NCBI GenBank assembly: GCA_036555325.1 | Contig: DATBLQ010000002.1 | Location: forward strand, 1 to 64,000 | From: DATBLQ01 sp036555325 | GTDB taxonomy: Bacteria > Pseudomonadota > Alphaproteobacteria > Rhizobiales > Aestuariivirgaceae | DNA: 64,000 nucleotides | Direction of reading: 5' to 3' | Shown: positions 16,101 to 24,511 of the stretch, piece by piece | How the letters are laid out: each line of letters starts with the position of its first letter | Numbering within the stretch: the stretch's first letter is position 1 | Program-made: the position numbers and the translations under genes | Notes under the pieces: generated by a model | Databases searched by the model: none | What the model saw: only the letters and a program-made list of their open reading frames with translations | What the model was told of the DNA's origin: nothing

Positions 16101-16996
16101 CGCACCGCACCCTTGCGCAACAGCTTTGGCAAAAGCATAAGGCCGGTGAGTACCGGGTGGCGGCGGTGCCAATCGCTCATCACCAGGGGCTCTCCCGAAT
16201 GCCGACCGATTTTCCATGCCAGATAGTCAGCGCCCCCTTCGAACGTGAAGCCGGCCTTGACGAGGCGCGCGGCTGAAAGCGCCTTGCCTATGATCTTGCG
16301 CCGCCGCCAATCCTGTTTCGTCGATGACTTGGTCGAACGGTAATTGGCGGAAGGTATGAGCGCCTCCAGCCGCGTATAGTAGTGTCGGTTGGCGTTGACG
16401 ATCATTTCGGCGCGAGCTGCCGATTTCTCGGCGCGCAGTTCGGTACCGTAGCTTGCTTTCAGTCCCCGGATCAGCGCAGCGAGTGTGTCATCTTCCGGCT
16501 TCGCCATTTTTCGGCTCTCAACCAGCATCGTTTCTACCGCCTGTGCCACCGCTTTCAAGACGATGCCTCTGGAGGCGGAATCGACCGCATAGATCAGCCG
16601 TGAAGGTTGAGCGAAACGTGCCCAGAAATAGGGATTGTGAAACCTCGACATCCGCCCCGCGAATTCATCCAGCGTCATCACCGCATATTTTGATCTCAGG
16701 GTGTAACCCGCATAGGGGCATTCTGTGTAATAGACATTGGGGGGCAGGAAACGGCATGCGATCCGCGTCAGGAACCCCCGGCTTACATCCTCAAGCTTGT
16801 GAGTGAGGACATAGAGATCGATCAGGCTTTCATCGAGCTTTGCATCCCGAATGCAAGAGCCATAGGCAAGAATTGCCGCGACGCCTGCAACGTGCTGGCG
16901 AATAATGACCGCCGCCATTTCGCGTATTCCTGCAGGAGTAGGTTTTCCCAATTCCTCAGCAATGATCGCGCGGGTGTTGGGCAGAACATGTTCCAT
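16097..16996 (-). CDS. Nucleotidyltransferase-like protein of the sphingolipid head-group operon
   Basis: 299 residues. Residues ~40-62 read like a polymerase-beta nucleotidyltransferase strand-turn (AYGSCIRD, then ESLIDLYVL), but the first metal-binding Asp of the usual SDxDL is replaced (SLIDL). The rest is alpha-helical and basic with no family I can name. It is the last gene of the leftward operon, 11 bp after the lipid kinase. In Caulobacter, as I recall it, three genes in this position (cpgA, cpgB, cpgC: nucleotidyltransferase-like, LCB5-type kinase, CDP-alcohol transferase) make ceramide phosphoglycerate; the order here matches. Its precise reaction is unknown. Confidence 0.65.
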   Translation of the reverse strand: MEHVLPNTRAIIAEELGKPTPAGIREMAAVIIRQHVAGVAAILAYGSCIRDAKLDESLIDLYVLTHKLEDVSRGFLTRIACRFLPPNVYYTECPYAGYTLRSKYAVMTLDEFAGRMSRFHNPYFWARFAQPSRLIYAVDSASRGIVLKAVAQAVETMLVESRKMAKPEDDTLAALIRGLKASYGTELRAEKSAARAEMIVNANRHYYTRLEALIPSANYRSTKSSTKQDWRRRKIIGKALSAARLVKAGFTFEGGADYLAWKIGRHSGEPLVMSDWHRRHPVLTGLMLLPKLLRKGAVR

Positions 16997-17007
16997 TGGA
17001 TGAAATC

Positions 17008-17967
17008 CTACCCTCGGATATACGCGAAATCAGGGCCGGTTTCGATACGTAAAGCCGCGTTTTTTGGCGGGTCGAAGAATTCTCCATCCATGACGTAGGG
17101 GGTTGAGCCCCAGATATCGAGCGTCGTGGCGCAGAAGCTGGCAGCGCCTCGCGGCATCCGGCGCTCTTCACTGCCGTAAAGCGCAGGCAGCACCCATCGC
17201 AGGATTTGCGAGGGAGGGTAGGGAAACCCTGTCGCCCTGATCGGGCCAGCCTTGCCTCCCCAGAAGGGCCTCGATCGCAGCACGAGCCGGTCAAGGGTCG
17301 TGGCAAGAAACAAAAGTCCGTCGGGGGAGAATTTTTCGTGCCCATCGGCAATTACCCGTAACTCATACCTGCGGGCAATGCCGGCGTTGAGCGAGCCCCT
17401 GGACGATCCAACCATTCCATCGAGCAAAGAGCGCAACAACGTGACGACAATTGCCGCATTGCCCGTTACCCCGATTTTTTCGGCAAGGTCCTGGCAATAG
17501 GACGTTGCCGTATAGACAGCGCCAGTACCGACGAACATGCCATGGCGTGGTTTGCCGTCCAAAGGGTTCACCGCCTTCAAGGTCGGTTTATTAACGACAG
17601 GCAGGGCCTCCAATGCTTTACGGTCGTGGAGGAGCCGCGCCGTCTCCTCCAGCGGGTATTTGAAACCAACATCTGCAGCCGACATGTTCGCAGTGCCGTG
17701 CGGGAGAAGCATGAGTTTGGGAAGCCGCGGGAAGGGTTGCTGCTCCGCGAGTTCGGTCTGGATGGCATGAATTGTGCCGTCGCCGGAACTGATTGCCAGG
17801 ATGGCGATCTCCTTTTGCGCCATGTGGCGCAAAATTCCCGCGAGATCGGAAAAGTCTTCAAGAACGCAAATTTCCACCGCGCAGCTCTTTCCCAGGAGTT
17901 GGCGAAGGCGCTCCCCTTTTCCGCTTCTCTTCCCGGAAAGTGGGTTGATGATCAGTCCTATTTTCAT
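17008..17967 (-). CDS. Lipid kinase of the diacylglycerol/sphingosine (LCB5) family, probable ceramide kinase
   Basis: 319 residues with the DAGK-catalytic fold: NPLSGKRSGKG (8-18), SGDGTIH (nucleotide-binding GGDGT variant, first Gly to Ser), LPHGTANMSA, and VMDGEFFDP near the C-terminus. It would phosphorylate a lipid hydroxyl using ATP. The ATG at 17967 overlaps the stop of the CDP-alcohol phosphatidyltransferase gene (ATGA); the frame runs far upstream but only as shadow. A ceramide kinase of this family occurs in the Caulobacter sphingolipid locus, and the operon here supports ceramide or a long-chain base as substrate over diacylglycerol. Substrate is inferred from context. Confidence 0.8.
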   Translation of the reverse strand: MKIGLIINPLSGKRSGKGERLRQLLGKSCAVEICVLEDFSDLAGILRHMAQKEIAILAISSGDGTIHAIQTELAEQQPFPRLPKLMLLPHGTANMSAADVGFKYPLEETARLLHDRKALEALPVVNKPTLKAVNPLDGKPRHGMFVGTGAVYTATSYCQDLAEKIGVTGNAAIVVTLLRSLLDGMVGSSRGSLNAGIARRYELRVIADGHEKFSPDGLLFLATTLDRLVLRSRPFWGGKAGPIRATGFPYPPSQILRWVLPALYGSEERRMPRGAASFCATTLDIWGSTPYVMDGEFFDPPKNAALRIETGPDFAYIRG

Positions 17968-19142
17968 TTGGTGTTTGCCGGATCGTGCATCCAGGAGCCG
18001 ATTCGGCCGTCCCGCTCTTTGGCCACAAAAGCCTGGAGCAGCTGAACCGCATGCAACACGAAACATATTGCTGTCCACGCGGCCACCGCCATAAGGCCGA
18101 GATCTGGTCTGCCCATGATCACCGACAGAGTCAGAAGAACAAGATTGGGATTGCGGCGGGCCGTTATTTCCCGAAATTGAGTGTCGATAGGACGCCAGAT
18201 ATGAATCTCCATGCCGAGCCATTTGATGGCGATGCCTTCCATCAGGCGCTGCAGCACATAGCCTGCGAGAATGACTCCGACGAGCCAACGGAAAACATCG
18301 CCCCCCAATAAAAACCCGGCATGCTCAAGACCAATAGCCCAGGCGATATACCAGAAGGGAGGGTGAACGAGATCGAGACCGTGATCGAAGATATCACCCC
18401 ACTTTGACGACGTAAGCGTCGTGCGCGCCAGTTTTCCGTCGACCGTGTCCAGAAACGTCATCAGCCAGGCGGCCGCCAGCCCGACCGCATAGTCTCCGCG
18501 CAGGAAGAAATAGCACGCAATGAAGACAAGCAGCGCTGCCAGTGTTGTGACAAGGTTCGGGGTTATCGGTGTGGAAGCAAGCGCTCGAGTGACATGGAAT
18601 GCGGGGATGGGCCACAGGCGCTTTGTGATGACGTCCGTTGCGCCCTTGTAAGTGCCCATGAACGTGCGCCACTCGACCTCTTGCTTATTTCGGTTGTCGA
18701 CGATGAGCGCGTAAGGCACCTCGCGTTTGCGCAGTTGCGGCCAGAAAGCTGCATCGAGGTCGCCGGGCGAACAGATTTCAAGCCGTGTGGGCGCTTCTCT
18801 GCCCAAGCCCTCCAAGAGCTGGACGCCATCGTCACGTGACTCCTGCAGCACGTGGCAAGCCACCGGCCGTTTGCCATCCGGACCATCGCCTAGAATTACG
18901 AGATTGGGCCTCGCAAGCAGGATGGGTATGAGTGGCTGGTCCAACACGGCATCCGCCCTGACCAGGATCAATGGACCCTGATGCTCGGCAATCTGTGCCC
19001 GATCGATCCTTCGCGACAGTCCGGCCCGGGCAAACTGGATCGCCAGCCGTTCCGCCGTGCCATGCGACCATAGCCCGATCGCAGAGGTGCCGATGATGCA
19101 CAACACCGGCAATCGAGGGGCATAACTCGTAGACGGAGCCAT
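17964..19142 (-). CDS. CDP-alcohol phosphatidyltransferase with N-terminal nucleotidyltransferase-like domain
   Basis: 392 residues. The C-terminal half has several membrane helices and the full CDP-alcohol transferase motif DG-x2-AR-x8-G-x3-D-x3-D (DTVDGKLAR, eight residues, GDIFDHGLD). The N-terminal ~190 residues are soluble and recall the nucleotidyltransferase half of archaeal/Thermotoga inositol-phosphate cytidylyltransferase fusions, but without a Gly-rich nucleotide loop, so probably degenerate. The ATG at 19142 was chosen over a TTG at 19151. It would transfer an alcohol phosphate from a CDP-activated donor onto the lipid, or the reverse. It overlaps the kinase gene by 4 bp, and LptG ends 98 bp upstream. 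Confidence 0.85.
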   Translation of the reverse strand: MAPSTSYAPRLPVLCIIGTSAIGLWSHGTAERLAIQFARAGLSRRIDRAQIAEHQGPLILVRADAVLDQPLIPILLARPNLVILGDGPDGKRPVACHVLQESRDDGVQLLEGLGREAPTRLEICSPGDLDAAFWPQLRKREVPYALIVDNRNKQEVEWRTFMGTYKGATDVITKRLWPIPAFHVTRALASTPITPNLVTTLAALLVFIACYFFLRGDYAVGLAAAWLMTFLDTVDGKLARTTLTSSKWGDIFDHGLDLVHPPFWYIAWAIGLEHAGFLLGGDVFRWLVGVILAGYVLQRLMEGIAIKWLGMEIHIWRPIDTQFREITARRNPNLVLLTLSVIMGRPDLGLMAVAAWTAICFVLHAVQLLQAFVAKERDGRIGSWMHDPANTK

Positions 19143-19240
19143 AGATATCAAAACGATTCGCTTGTCGATTCTCCCTTACGCCTTCTAGCGTATTCCGCGC
19201 TAAAGTGGAATCGCCTATCCCCGCGTACATGCCGGGAAAA

Positions 19241-20314
19241 TCATAGTTCTTCAGCCCGCAGGACGAGTGTTGCAGCCAAGGCGGAAAAAGTAAGGATCGG
19301 CATCCACGCCGCCATCCACGCAGGCACAATTCCAATCTCCCCCAGTGTCAAGGTGATGCCGTCCAATATGAAGAAAACAAACCCAATGCCTACGCCGATT
19401 GCGAAAAAGATCCCGATGCCGCCGCCCCGGCGGAAAGTGCTCACCAGGGGCACCGTGATGGCGATGAGTATGAAGGTCGAAAGGAACAGTGTAAGGCGCT
19501 TGTTCCACCATGTTTGGTACACATAAGCAGGTCTGATTCCGAAGCCAGCATTCTCTATGAAGTAGCTGAGGTCGGCAGAGGACATTTCTTCCGGATCTCC
19601 GGTTCGCGCGCCCGCCGCTGCCGGCCGCATGTCGCCGCTGTAGATCAAGCGGTTCACACGGCTGGGCGGCAAGTTGGAACGGTAATAGACTATGGCGTCC
19701 GACAATTCCCAGCGGCCCTTGTTGAGATACGCCCGCGACGAATGAATCTGCTCACGTAACAGGCCAGCCGGATCGCGGCGGAAAATAATGAGGTCGCTGA
19801 GAGAGGTGGCTTGTGCGCTGAAGGCGCCGGCTCGCACGATATCGTTGCCCGCCCGCATCCACAGCGGGTCGTTGCCGCCGAGGTTGAGTTTTTTCTTGCC
19901 GTAATCTCCGATTCCCCATTCGTGCAATGTCGGCGCCACTTTTGGAATGACCTGATCGCTGATCAGGAAATTGAGCCCGCCGAGAAGCAGGCCGAGCGGA
20001 AACAGGGCGAGTATCAATCGCAAGTGAGATACCCCGGCATTCCAAATCGCCGGTAGCTCGTTGCGGTAACTCAATTCGCTGAACGTCAGGAGAATGGCGA
20101 GCAACGAACTGATCGGCAAAAACGTCGACACCGCGATCGGCAGCCTGAATGCGAAATATTTCAACACCGCCGAAAGTTCATCACCCTGGAGCTCCAGAAT
20201 GTCTCGCGCAAAGGTTACGACTTCGAGCGTAACGACAAAAATCGAGATTCCGGCGAGGATGAGAAAGAACCGCGCCAAAATCATGCGCATTATCATCCAG
20301 GCGATGATTTTCAT
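19241..20314 (-). CDS. lptG: LptG-type permease of the lipid-export ABC system
   Basis: 357 residues of the YjgP/YjgQ family: three helices at each end (about 5-110 and 270-355) around a periplasmic beta-jellyroll. It overlaps lptF by 4 bp (ATGA). LptF and LptG are the inner-membrane pair that extracts lipopolysaccharide for transport to the outer membrane with LptB and LptC. Here both sit in an operon of sphingolipid head-group enzymes. Either this is the only lptFG pair of the cell or a second pair specialised for sphingolipids. No lptA, lptB or lptC gene is in the window. Confidence 0.88.
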   Translation of the reverse strand: MKIIAWMIMRMILARFFLILAGISIFVVTLEVVTFARDILELQGDELSAVLKYFAFRLPIAVSTFLPISSLLAILLTFSELSYRNELPAIWNAGVSHLRLILALFPLGLLLGGLNFLISDQVIPKVAPTLHEWGIGDYGKKKLNLGGNDPLWMRAGNDIVRAGAFSAQATSLSDLIIFRRDPAGLLREQIHSSRAYLNKGRWELSDAIVYYRSNLPPSRVNRLIYSGDMRPAAAGARTGDPEEMSSADLSYFIENAGFGIRPAYVYQTWWNKRLTLFLSTFILIAITVPLVSTFRRGGGIGIFFAIGVGIGFVFFILDGITLTLGEIGIVPAWMAAWMPILTFSALAATLVLRAEEL

Positions 20315-21522
20315 GCTCTACCGACGGGTTGTGGCAAAATCCGGTCGCGTACCGACCGCATCAGTGCCGCCAGCCAATCGAAAAACGGCTCGAACCGGTC
20401 TGAGCGAACGCTGAAGCAGACATTCTTGAATCGCCACGCAGCGAAGGCCGACATTAGCGCAAATGGGGTCCACATCGTCAGATAGGGAGAATACCCATAC
20501 TTCTGCGTCATGAGAAAACCCTGCTGGACAATTTCGTGAAAAGCGATCAGCAGGGCCACTGCTACGCCAAAACGATAGGCGCGCAGCCGCCGCCTTCGGC
20601 CAAGCGCGAAAGGCAGAGCAAGAAAGGGTAAGATCACCGGCACCAGAATGTTGATCATGCGGTGGTGAAGTTCCGCTCTCATCGCCTCTGGTGTTGCGTT
20701 TTTTGGCGGCGAGTCTCGGAGGGTGTACAACTCAGGCAGCGTCAGCTCTCGTTCGTCGATGCCCCGCAGGCGGGTAAATTTTTCTTTGATGCGGCCGAGC
20801 GGTGTGTCGGCAAAGGCAAAATCTCCAACGAGGGCGCTGGGAGCCTCTGCCGTTGCAGCAAACTCGGGCTGCGCCGGTAGACCGAGTCGATGGCCCTGCT
20901 CAAGGTGCAGAACCGGCCGTTGTTCGCCAGGATCGGAAATCAGCCGGCCGCGCGTAGCGGTGATCGTTTCCGCGCCTTTTTCGCCGCGATCTTCGAATAG
21001 AAATATCTTTTGAAAGCTTCCATCGCTGCGCGAGAGCTTGTCGAGGATGAAAGTGCGGTTGCCAGCCTGCATGAAGACCCCTTCCTCGGCAAGATAGAAC
21101 ACCTCGACGTTTCTTGCAGTGAACAGCACAGCCCTGTAGGCATAACGTGCGTGCGGCTGCAGCCATCCAAAAATCGCAAACGACAGGCAGGCCACCAACA
21201 ACGACAGAACAACGATTGGTGCGATGAGCCTCTGGATGCCTATTCCGGCGGCCAGAAAGGCATCGATCTCGCTGTCGCGCGATAGCTTGTTTACTCCGAA
21301 CATGAGACCGAGGAACAACGCAACCGGGATGGCGAAGCCAAGATAGTGAGGCAGCAAATAGCCCAGCAGCTCGAACACGAGGCCAAACGAGTTTCTCTTG
21401 CCCAGCGTTACATCCAGCAGCCTCACCATGCGTTCGGCCAGCAAAACCAACATACCGATTGCGATCGCTGTAAGCAGCGGTTTGGCTATCTGTTTCAGAA
21501 TATAGCGATCGACGACAGCCAT
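20311..21522 (-). CDS. lptF: LptF-type permease of the lipid-export ABC system
   Basis: 403 residues, YjgP/YjgQ family. The N-terminus VDRYILKQIAKPLLTA is typical of LptF; transmembrane segments lie at about 15-120 and 295-375, with a periplasmic domain between. It is longer than the LptG partner by a basic C-terminal cytoplasmic tail. It begins 19 bp after the HIT-protein stop and overlaps lptG. Location within a ceramide head-group operon suggests the complex handles sphingolipid, or both sphingolipid and LPS. Confidence 0.88.
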   Translation of the reverse strand: MAVVDRYILKQIAKPLLTAIAIGMLVLLAERMVRLLDVTLGKRNSFGLVFELLGYLLPHYLGFAIPVALFLGLMFGVNKLSRDSEIDAFLAAGIGIQRLIAPIVVLSLLVACLSFAIFGWLQPHARYAYRAVLFTARNVEVFYLAEEGVFMQAGNRTFILDKLSRSDGSFQKIFLFEDRGEKGAETITATRGRLISDPGEQRPVLHLEQGHRLGLPAQPEFAATAEAPSALVGDFAFADTPLGRIKEKFTRLRGIDERELTLPELYTLRDSPPKNATPEAMRAELHHRMINILVPVILPFLALPFALGRRRRLRAYRFGVAVALLIAFHEIVQQGFLMTQKYGYSPYLTMWTPFALMSAFAAWRFKNVCFSVRSDRFEPFFDWLAALMRSVRDRILPQPVGRA

Positions 21523-21541
21523 GGGCGGCGTGTTGGATGAA

Positions 21542-21976
21542 CTAGGGGGGCCAATTCGATTTCACGGTTTGCAGGATGCGAGAAAAGATTTGCGGTGTTA
21601 TGGCCGGGGCGCCCTTGAGATCGGGTTGGCCTGGCCACCCGCGATCTTCGAATGTGATGCCCTCAAAGGCTCGGCTCCCCGAATAGCGTGGCAGGACGTG
21701 AAAGTGAACATTGGGATCGACCATCATCAGCATTAGGTAGTTGGTCTTCTCGGCCCGCGGAAAGCTTTCGAAAACATTCCCGATATCGCGAGCGATTGTC
21801 GCCAGTTCCGTAAACGCCGCAACCTCCAGGCCGCCAAAGGTGCGGGCTTCGGATTTGGCTGCCAGAACCAATGCTCCCAGTGTTACCTGCGCCGGACGCA
21901 GCAATATACACCAATGCGCATAATCGCGCACCAATGTCCCGGGATACCCGAAATTCCGCAGTGTTTCATTGGCCAT
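21542..21976 (-). CDS. HIT-family protein
   Basis: 144 residues with a HIT-type motif, VHFHVLPRY, toward the C-terminus; the pattern is HxH followed by a variant, without the third His of HxHxHxx, so activity may differ from Fhit/HinT hydrolases. The family hydrolyses or transfers nucleotide phosphoesters. I chose ATG 21976 (MANET) because GAGG lies 9-12 bases before it; upstream in-frame starts reach 21994. It overlaps the metallophosphoesterase gene by 11 bp. As part of the lipid operon it might act on nucleotide-activated head-group intermediates; this is a guess. Confidence 0.78.
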   Translation of the reverse strand: MANETLRNFGYPGTLVRDYAHWCILLRPAQVTLGALVLAAKSEARTFGGLEVAAFTELATIARDIGNVFESFPRAEKTNYLMLMMVDPNVHFHVLPRYSGSRAFEGITFEDRGWPGQPDLKGAPAITPQIFSRILQTVKSNWPP

Positions 21977-22904
21977 TGTTTGCATCCTCGGCACGTCGAT
22001 TGTGGAACTGAACTTGGGAGGCAGTTGTCATCGATTGAGTGGCCCTGTCGAGAGTGCGAATGGTCACGTCCGTCTGCCACGAGCCGTCCCGGCGTCGAAT
22101 ATTGTAGAGATTCCATCCTGCCATGATGCCCTTCTCGGCCCACAGCGAGGCGGAAGGAACCGCAAACATGTGCATTGGCCCGTATCGCGAGCTTAACTCT
22201 ATGTGGTGCGCAAGATGGTTATGACCAAAGAGAACGAGTTCGGCTCCCTCAGCTTCCAGGACTTTGAGCAGCTTTGTCGAATCAAGCAGCGACTTGCGTC
22301 TTGAGCAAAGTCCCGGCACCGGGGGGTGGTGAATGAGCAGAATGCGATAAAAACCGCGCTGCCTGGTTTCGCTGAGCACCAGTTTCAGCGCTTCGATCTG
22401 CTCAACTCCGAGCCAGCCCGAAGCATTGCCGATCCCCGTTGATCTGGCGGAAGACACTCCGATAATCGCGGCGTAGCGCCTAAGCCTGACGAACGGAAAC
22501 TCAATCTCGATTTTCTGGCCGCTGCCGGAAAACCGCATATCGCCGGTGAGGTATTTCCCCCAGGCTTTGATGCCGCTGCGCCAAGCCTTGTCGATATAGG
22601 CATCGTGGTTGCCGGGCACCACTGTAATCCACTCAGGTCCCCCGAGGTCCTCCAACCAGCGGCCGGCGGTATCATATTCGGCGGGAAGCGAGATGTTGAT
22701 CAGATCTCCCGTCAATGCCACGTGATCGGGTTGATGCGCTCGTATGTCTTTCAATACCATTTGCAGCGCAAGGTCACTGTGAATTCTGCGCCGATTGAGA
22801 TGCCACGATAAGAACCCCGAAATCCGCTTGTTCAGTAGCTCGGCAACGCGGGGCCGGGGCAGGGGCCCAAGGTGCGGGTCCGACAAATGCGCAAGCTTAA
22901 GCAT
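21966..22904 (-). CDS. Calcineurin-like metallophosphoesterase
   Basis: 312 residues. All metal-binding motifs of the superfamily are visible: LSDPHLG (7-13), TGDLIN (about 64-69), GNHDAY (about 97-102) and GHNHLAHH near residue 227. Cyclic-nucleotide phosphodiesterases, UDP-diacylglucosamine hydrolases (LpxH) and DNA-repair nucleases share this core. The absence of a signal peptide places it in the cytoplasm. It heads the leftward sphingolipid operon and starts 40 bp from the divergent nucleotidyltransferase gene. A pyrophosphatase or phosphatase step in head-group synthesis would fit, but substrate cannot be told from sequence. Confidence 0.85.
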   Translation of the reverse strand: MLKLAHLSDPHLGPLPRPRVAELLNKRISGFLSWHLNRRRIHSDLALQMVLKDIRAHQPDHVALTGDLINISLPAEYDTAGRWLEDLGGPEWITVVPGNHDAYIDKAWRSGIKAWGKYLTGDMRFSGSGQKIEIEFPFVRLRRYAAIIGVSSARSTGIGNASGWLGVEQIEALKLVLSETRQRGFYRILLIHHPPVPGLCSRRKSLLDSTKLLKVLEAEGAELVLFGHNHLAHHIELSSRYGPMHMFAVPSASLWAEKGIMAGWNLYNIRRRDGSWQTDVTIRTLDRATQSMTTASQVQFHNRRAEDANNGQ

Positions 22905-22944
22905 GCATTGGCGCCAGAGGTTGACACTACTAGATTCGAGTGCG

Positions 22945-23718
22945 ATGGAAACCGTTCTTACGCGTAACGGTCCTGAGGGTTCAAGTCTCGTGAAAGCAAT
23001 TATTCTGGGTGCCGGTCAGGGCCGGCGGCTGCTGCCGCTAACTGCAGATGTTCCCAAAGCGCTCCTCGACGTCGGTGGTAAAACGCTGATCCGTCGCCAG
23101 ATTGATGCACTGTCGAGCGCTGGAATAGACGAGTTCGTTGTAGTTACCGGGTTTGCCGCAGACAAGATGGAGCAGGCTCTTGAAGTGATTGCGCGCGAAC
23201 GTCTTGTGGCAATTCGCACCTTGTACAATCCCTTCTTTCGAGTGGCAGACAATTTGGCGAGCTGCTGGATGGCGCGCGAAGAAATGCACGGGGAGTTTAT
23301 TCAGGTCAACGGCGACAACATATTCCGCCACGATCTGATCGACTCTCTGCTTAGCAATTCCAATGGCATCGCGACGGTAGCCATAAATCGCAAAGCCAAG
23401 TACGACGCCGATGATATGAAGGTCATGCTTGATGGCGATCGGTTGACCGAAATAGGCAAGACGCTTCCTGTCGAAACAGTCGATGCGGAGGCAATTGGCT
23501 TCTATGTCTTCCGCAATGAAGGCGCTGCCAAGTACTGCGACGCGCTCGAGCAACTGATACGCGAGCCGCAAGGTCTTCGGCAATGGTTTCCCTCAGCGGT
23601 CGGCGTCCTTGCCAAGCTCATCGACGTGGCGGTTTGCGATGTCGGCCATCATCAGTGGTGCGAAGTTGATATCCCTGCCGACCTGCAGCAGGCGCGGCAC
23701 ATGATAGCCGGTTGGTAA
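22945..23718 (+). CDS. Sugar-phosphate/choline-phosphate type nucleotidyltransferase
   Basis: 257 residues, NTP_transferase fold: GAGQGRRLLPLT (22-33) is the nucleotide loop, VPKALLDVGG follows, and VNGDNIF holds the metal Asp. The pattern resembles LicC-type CTP:phosphocholine cytidylyltransferases and inositol-phosphate cytidylyltransferases. The ATG at 22945 is the first sensible start; a GTG at 22990 directly before the conserved KAIILGAG would also do. It is divergent from the head-group operon and converges, 3 bp apart, on a second nucleotidyltransferase gene. A likely role is making the CDP- or NDP-activated alcohol used by the CDP-alcohol transferase at 17964; the alcohol is unknown. 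Confidence 0.8.
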   Translation: METVLTRNGPEGSSLVKAIILGAGQGRRLLPLTADVPKALLDVGGKTLIRRQIDALSSAGIDEFVVVTGFAADKMEQALEVIARERLVAIRTLYNPFFRVADNLASCWMAREEMHGEFIQVNGDNIFRHDLIDSLLSNSNGIATVAINRKAKYDADDMKVMLDGDRLTEIGKTLPVETVDAEAIGFYVFRNEGAAKYCDALEQLIREPQGLRQWFPSAVGVLAKLIDVAVCDVGHHQWCEVDIPADLQQARHMIAGW

Positions 23719-23721
23719 TCC

Positions 23722-24507
23722 TCAACCCCGCCGGAGGATTTTTTCCGCCAATTCGAGGTCGGCGGTTTTGTCCACGTCGATTGCACTTTCGGCAAACGGC
23801 AACAAAACGGGCTTCACCGACAATCCGAGCGCACGGGAAACAACTGCGCATGCCCCCATCAGTGAAAGCGTGCCCATGGCATAGCGAATGAGCGGCCACA
23901 ATCCGAACGATCGCACCAAAAGCCACGGGCGCTTGCGGTCGTTTTCCACGTTATGCCAGTGCTCGATGACCTTCAGTGCAGCGCCCGTGTTGAAGCCGTA
24001 GAGGTTGCAGCCCGAAACCCGATCGTGGCCAAAATGCAGAAACGTCCGATGCGTCTCGGGATAGGAATTCAGGATTACCTCCTGCGTTGCAAAACCGACG
24101 GTAAGATCGGCTCCCGAAGCTGACGACAAATCGAGAAAGCGCTCGACGATGTCCTTTCGCAGCAGCGCATGGTCGGCGGTCGTAACCAGGGTAGGCTGCC
24201 TCAAAGGCACCGCTTCGAATGCAAGGCCGACCGATTGGGAAGCCGAACTTCCGCACGCTACCGGTTTCACCCTTGCGTAGAGTTCCCCGAGCGAGCCGCG
24301 AACAATTGCATCATCTTCTATGGAAATGGCAATGCTGTTGAACCGCTTGCTGTCGACAAGCGCGCTCACGACTCGCCGCAGCATAGGAACGCCGGCAACC
24401 GGCAGCGAGCACTTGTTGTCAACACCGAAGGCTTTCGCGAGCGGATCGTCGGGACCGCGGCCCGCGGCTAGAATAAGTCCATCCCACCCACTGCTTATCT
24501 CGATCAT
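23722..24507 (-). CDS. MobA-like NTP transferase
   Basis: 261 residues. The N-terminus has a nucleotidyltransferase loop (LILAAGRG, about 10-17), then NKCSLPVAGVPMLRRV with the conserved Lys, and TTADHALL for the metal Asp. The C-terminal third has hydrophobic helices (WPLIRYAMGTLSLMGACAVV) that may associate with membrane, unusual for MobA. The ATG at 24507 follows the ceramide-synthase-like stop by 4 bp. Two different NTP transferases within 1.6 kb suggest a multi-step activated head group. Substrate unknown. Confidence 0.75.
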   Translation of the reverse strand: MIEISSGWDGLILAAGRGPDDPLAKAFGVDNKCSLPVAGVPMLRRVVSALVDSKRFNSIAISIEDDAIVRGSLGELYARVKPVACGSSASQSVGLAFEAVPLRQPTLVTTADHALLRKDIVERFLDLSSASGADLTVGFATQEVILNSYPETHRTFLHFGHDRVSGCNLYGFNTGAALKVIEHWHNVENDRKRPWLLVRSFGLWPLIRYAMGTLSLMGACAVVSRALGLSVKPVLLPFAESAIDVDKTADLELAEKILRRG

Positions 24508-24511
24508 ATCG

